Of a stretch of 64,000 bases of DNA, positions 59,016 to 64,000 are shown piece after piece. Position 1 is the stretch's first letter. Every line of letters begins with the position of its first letter. The translations under genes and the position numbers were made by a program. Under the pieces are notes generated by a model. That model saw only the letters and a program-made list of their open reading frames with translations, had not been told where the DNA came from and made no database searches. Source of the DNA: Adineta ricciae (Eukaryota > Rotifera > Eurotatoria > Adinetida > Adinetidae); contig CAJNOJ010000204.1 in the NCBI GenBank assembly GCA_905250025.1, positions 124,001 to 188,000 on the forward strand, written 5' to 3'.

Positions 59016-62000
59016 ATGACGACGAATGTGATTGATATCATCGATCCGATCGATTATGAAGAGTATATCGATGAACATCGACAAAAGATCGAAAACGATC
59101 CATTAAGACATTTATTAGAATATCCCAATGATGATATTGATTTTGTTCGAATTGAACGGCAATATCGAACGATAATTCCCGTTATTCCGGAAAAAGAGTA
59201 CGAAGATAAATATTGTAATCAACAATAAAACTCTTCTTTTTTTCAATTCTCCAGAGCATTAACCGATCCACATATTCGCGATTGTTTACAAAGTTTCAAT
59301 GGTGAACATTTTTATCTTCGTCGAAAGTAAAATTTTCCTTTTAAAACTCTCCTCACATAATCTTCATCTTTTCTTTTCCAAGTTATAATCATTATGGTAG
59401 TGCAATAACCTTGTTAAATGTTCGTCAAGAGCAAATGCAAGCGTTGAAACAGATTCCGAAACAAGATTATGAAGTTGATATCATCGATGACAATCGACAA
59501 ACATTGATCGATCAAGAAAGAGTAAAGAATTCTTTAGGAATTGTTGGATTTTGTTATGTGAAAAGGTTTTAGGATAGTCCGAGGAAATTGCCGATTAGCG
59601 ATTCGGCGATGAATCCGATGAAAAGTAGTTGGGCTATGGCGAAAGATGATTTGGATAAAACGGAACCAGATACGATTATGCCTCATTTGAGTAAGAAGAT
59701 CTTCCGGTAATGTTTTCAAAACATTCGTCTTCGTTTTGTAGTTGAAAGAATTCCAATTGAAAGTGTTGATAAAGAAAATGAATTGCTACGAGGAAAAAAT
59801 CGTTATTCGAAGTTGTTCAGTTCATATCCACCCCAAGCAGATGTAAGTTTCTTTTATTTCCAATAAATCAATCGTAGGAATTGATTTGATAGAGCGATTG
59901 TATTGAATATCGACCACCATCGGAACCACTTCAACCTTATACAACATTCAAATTGCAAGTCAAATGTTTAGATTTCAAGTGAATATCGAATATTTTTCAT
60001 AGATAATTTCATCTTTTCTCATTATTAGATTTGAACCAGAAATCGAACCAATGTTTATCACGTTGTCCTTATACGATTTGAAAGAGCGAAAAAAAGTTTG
60101 TTTGAAATAGTTTATGTAGATTTGTGATTTACTTTATTGATTTAGATTTCGGAAAATTTTCATTTTGATTTAAATTCTGATGCATTAAAACAAATGATTC
60201 ATCTTCGACCAGCCGTTGATGGTTCAACATTAAGTCTCTCTGCAATATTTCCAATTTCATTTCCATCACCAGACATCTATCTAATCATTCGAGTAACTTC
60301 ATCAATTGAATTTCCATAAATCTTCTAGTTTTCATCTTTAGATCGAAAAAGTTTTACAACAAGGTGACCTATCCGATTGTGCTGAACCTTATATGAAACA
60401 AGATTTGAAGGTAAATCGTTTTGTATATTGATCTATCGATGTATGATTAGTCGTTCTGATAGAATCAACAACGATATCACGAACAAGCAATTCAATTTTG
60501 TCAACGTCTTGGTCGTTTTCGAATGCCATTTGCTTGGACAGCGATTAGTTTACGTGATATTCTCAAAGAGATCGAACAAGAAACAATGATTTCCAGTCAT
60601 TCGAGTACTTTACCTCCCAACTCGGAATTGATCAATTCTACTGCAAAAGCTTCGAGTCTTGGTAAAACACGAAAATAAAAGTTTTGAAAGTGTTCTGAAT
60701 GTGAATGTTTTGTTTAGAACGTAAAAGTTTAGGAGCGGGAGGCCTTCGAAATGCTTATGAGAGTTTTCGGCGTTCGCGTGATGAAAGTTTAACACGAAAC
60801 AGCTCAAAACGAAGTGACGATCGACAAATTCCTCCAACATCTCCAACTACCACGTCGACCAACGCAACTCTTTTATCAACAACTGATGAATTCTTTCATA
60901 TTTTAGCCAATTTCGATCGACCAATTCTCCTCACATTGAAAGGAGTTTACAAACAAGTAAAACGAAACTCTTCATGACAATTTAAAAGCAACTTCATTTT
61001 TCCTAGGAAAGTGAACGCCTGAGTGATGAAGATATTTTCAAATTTCTCACTGATTTTCGCAAACCACCAACATTAGCAAAGAAACCGAAGACAATTCCAG
61101 GTAAAATTCTATTAAAATTCCTTCTTTGTCACTTGTCTTTTCTTTCAGCATTCATTCGTTTCGAATTCAACCAAATTCATCCTGGCGATACTGTTGATTG
61201 TTGTCTTGATGCTCAATTAAATCGTCTAAAACCTTATACAGACGATACAAAACGTCCAATCAAAGAATTACTTGAATTTCCTCCACGTGAAATCTATTTA
61301 CCTCATACATCTTATCGAAATCTTCTTTATATTTATCCATTGTCAGTCAATTTATCAAATTTAACAACACGTGGTTCGACATCAGCGAGAAATATCGCCG
61401 TGAAAATTCAATTAATGGGAGGAGAAGAAGAAATCTTCGCTTTACCATTAATCTTCGGCAAATCATCTGGACAAGAAATGGTCAAAGAAATTTATTCACC
61501 AGTTTTATATCATTCGAAATCTCCATCGTTTTATGATGAAGTGAAACTTCGTCTTCCAGCTGTTCTCGATGAAAATCATCATCTATTCTTTACTTTTTCA
61601 CACATTAGTTGTCAGCCGAAAGAAAACGCACCGGTCGAAACTCCGATTAGTTATACGGTAAATGTTTCTTGGAAGGTCAATTGATCATATAAATTTCATG
61701 ATTTTAGTGGCTTCCATTATTGAATAATAACCAACTTATTCATGGAGATTTTAATCTTCCTGTTACTTATGATAGACCACCGCATAATTATTCACTTGTA
61801 CCACCAACTGTAAGGATTTTTTCATGAATTCTCAGTTAATCATTGAGTTTACGAAATGTAGAATCACGATGTGAACAATGTCAAATGGGCTGATAGTCAT
61901 AAACCATTGTTTTCTTTATCAATTCGTCCATGCTCAACAATTCACTCATTGGTTTGTTTTCTCATCTACATTTCTCATTGATTAACTTTCTTTTTCTTCC

Positions 62001-64000
62001 AAAAGGACGAACGATTAGAAAACTTTTTCCATATGTATAATCAGTTACGCAAACAAGCTTATGCCAATCATCATCATCACCATCATTCACATTATCAAAT
62101 AACAGATAAAGATTTTAAACAAGCAATTATGGATACTGTTTGGGCTCAAGCAGAGAAACTCATTCAGTTTCTGTACATCCTTCTCGATACGCTTCTTTCT
62201 CTATTGGTTCGAGCACCAGTACTCAACGGACATGTTTGTATGTATTTTGTTTTGATGAATTTTTGAACGCGAATGGAAAAGAGTTGTTTTTTGTTTAGTG
62301 AATATCAATCAAACATGTTTTGAAACGTTAACAAAGATTATTCAACGTATTCAACGCGATCTTCTCGCTGATCTGAATGATACGCATGGACGGAATCGTT
62401 TGTTATTAACCTATATTCATTATGAGTGTACATTACATACACCGAATGAAACAGGTGAAGTTCTTCTTTCGCAATCTACATCTACGACGAGTTTTTGTTT
62501 AGATGTGAGTGCAATCTCATCGAAATCAGCGAGTCTTCGTCCAAGTTCATTGTATTTCAACCGTCGTGTTCCACGAAGTACCTCGAATCCTGATTTACCC
62601 AGCCCATCATTATCTCCTGAAGATGAAATGGCACTTGCAGCTGCAAATGGAGGTTTGATTTCTTCCAATGTTTCATCCGGAAAACAATCGGTTGAATCTG
62701 GTCAAGGAATTATTAAAGATTCGGCTTATTCAAGCAAAGCTGCCCAACAACGAAAAGTAAGTCCAATACGGAATTTGTCTTTTCTATGAATCTTCTTTTC
62801 GTACATAGAGATCGATTTCCATGTAAGTCAGAGTATCTTGTATCGATTCTTGGGATAGTGGAGCATAAGGGGATTGTTGCATTTTGAACTAACGCTTTGA
62901 TTGCTGCTTGGGGGAAGAACGTTCCTTATCATAGATTTCATTTTTAGCCTTTACATGAAGAATTATTATTCCAATGGGTTGTTTCATCGGGTGCAACACG
63001 AGATTTCGCCTTTGGAAATAGTTGGTTCTTCTTCGAATTATTAGTAAGTACAATAAGTTAATTTCTTCGTCTTAATCAAAAACAAATCTTTGTAATGCAT
63101 AGATTAAAACAATGGGACATTTCTTACATACAACAAATCGATTTTCGATTGAACGTCGTCATCGATTTTCGTATCAATTCTGTGACGATATCACCACATT
63201 ATTACGTTTGATTATTCGTGAATTACTCGATCGCCAACATCATACTCAACGAAATGGAATTGACGGAAAACTCCATTGCACACAATTAAATAGTTCATTG
63301 GCATTTTTTATCAACGACTGTTTATCACTAATGGATCGAGGATTTGTATTTAGTCTCATCAAAATCTACTGCAAAGAGGTATGTTCACTCAACTTTCCTT
63401 AACTTTTTCTCTATTCTCTAACTTTAAGTTCGATTTGGAAATCGCTCATGGTCAACCTAATGACACATCGTATTACGTTTCTCTAAAACTGGACTTCATT
63501 CGCATAATTTGTTCTCATGAACATTATGTGGCACTGAATCTTCCCTTATTACCATGTGTACCACCTTCACCATCACCAAGTATTGGAAGTATGCAGTCAT
63601 TCTCATCGAATAATAACAATATAAATACAAATACCAATGGAAATTATCAACGAACAATTTCTATCCAACAAACTGATTTAACTTATGAATATCGACAAGA
63701 ACATTATCTTGTCGGAATTATTTTACATGATTTACAAAATGTCTTAGCAAATAAGTAAGTTTCATTGTTATCAGTGTCTGAATACTTGTCAAATTTTGAT
63801 TCTTTTAGTACTCCATGGCTTCACAGTCGTGCAATAAATATTCTACGCAATGTTTTATCGTATCATGATTTCGATCAACGTTTATTAATTAATGATGAAA
63901 AAACGAATCGAAATCGCGTGGCGAGACTTTATCTACCATTACTTCATATCATTTCCAATAATCTAAACAAACTCTTTGACCCAGGAAACGCCTCATACGG
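59016..64000 (+). CDS. DOCK6/7/8-type (DOCK-C) guanine nucleotide exchange factor, 5' part
   Basis: Many short exons are separated by ~45-60-nt introns (for example 59016-59214, 59257-59326, then others to the edge). The N-terminal block ([31 protein letters not shown]) matches the DOCK-C subfamily. [19 protein letters not shown] near 61320-61380 marks the DHR-1/C2 domain, which binds phosphoinositides. Downstream armadillo-like blocks include [48 protein letters not shown] and [19 protein letters not shown]. The catalytic DHR-2 domain lies beyond the window. DOCK-C proteins activate Rac/Cdc42 in cytoskeletal control. A His-rich insert sits at ~62050-62085. ATG 59016 may not be the true start: vertebrate DOCK7 has ~50 more N-terminal residues, and TTTTTCAATAG just upstream could be a cis or spliced-leader acceptor. 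Confidence 0.9.

Noticed and set aside
58700-59084. Minus-strand frames upstream of DOCK
   Set aside because: They overlap the DOCK start antisense and lack domain signatures.

Overview
The window looks like bdelloid rotifer nuclear DNA (Rotaria/Adineta-like). It is AT-rich, and its spliced genes have GT-AG introns that are mostly 45-65 nt. Its gene content matches bdelloid-expanded families: F-box/LRR-RI proteins, RING-less TRIM-like propellers, multi-module membrane proteins, mucin-like surface proteins and AIG1-type GTPases. Cilia genes and a DOCK gene show that it is a metazoan. The assignment rests on recognised protein patterns, not on a database search. I checked the exon models by hand; coding lengths divide by three and intron phases agree wherever exact exons are given.

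Layout, left half. 1-2180 is gene-poor. 2181-4456 (+) is an F-box/LRR gene whose ten LRRs each occupy one 84-nt exon in a 141-bp exon+intron tandem unit. 7596-12513 (+) is a 1069-aa type II membrane mucin-like protein; its 1.17-kb intron carries a foldback transposon. 13454-14074 (+) is a TMEM272-like four-pass protein. 14673-15410 (+) is a RING/TRAF-type zinc-finger protein. 15908-16660 (+) is an unknown multi-pass protein. 17361-23432 (-) is a 19-exon, 1690-aa NHL-REJ-GAIN/GPS-TM-PLAT protein that matches polycystin-1 but stops where its pore-bearing membrane region should begin. An assembly gap with duplicated flanks sits at 23639-24073.

Middle. 25475-29110 (+) is a membrane protein built from three copies of a TM-Cys-rich-ectodomain-TM module. 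29622-31003 (+) is a secreted propeller-like protein. 31056-32366 (-) is a B-box/coiled-coil/propeller protein. 33399-37316 (-) is CFAP251/WDR66, an axonemal protein, arranged head-to-head with a NFATC2IP/Rad60-like SUMO-domain gene (37590-39196, +) whose long intron holds a tRNA-like sequence. A second foldback element lies at 39465-39733. 40073-42703 and 42852-44282 (both -) encode two adjacent secreted, almost wholly alpha-helical proteins of unknown function.

Right half. Two F-box paralogues (46153-47968 and 56782-58604) share an intron position; the first has a pseudogene fragment just downstream. Between them lie two AIG1-like GTPases (48779-50608 on -, 51281-52177 on +, divergent), another copy of the foldback element found in the mucin gene, and an orphan class A GPCR (54861-55776). 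From 59016 to the right edge is the 5' part of a DOCK6/7/8-type Rac/Cdc42 exchange factor.

No operon-like system is evident. The best leads are the truncated NHL-polycystin, the LRR exon array, the GTPase with a zinc module split by helical repeats, and the pair of secreted helical proteins.
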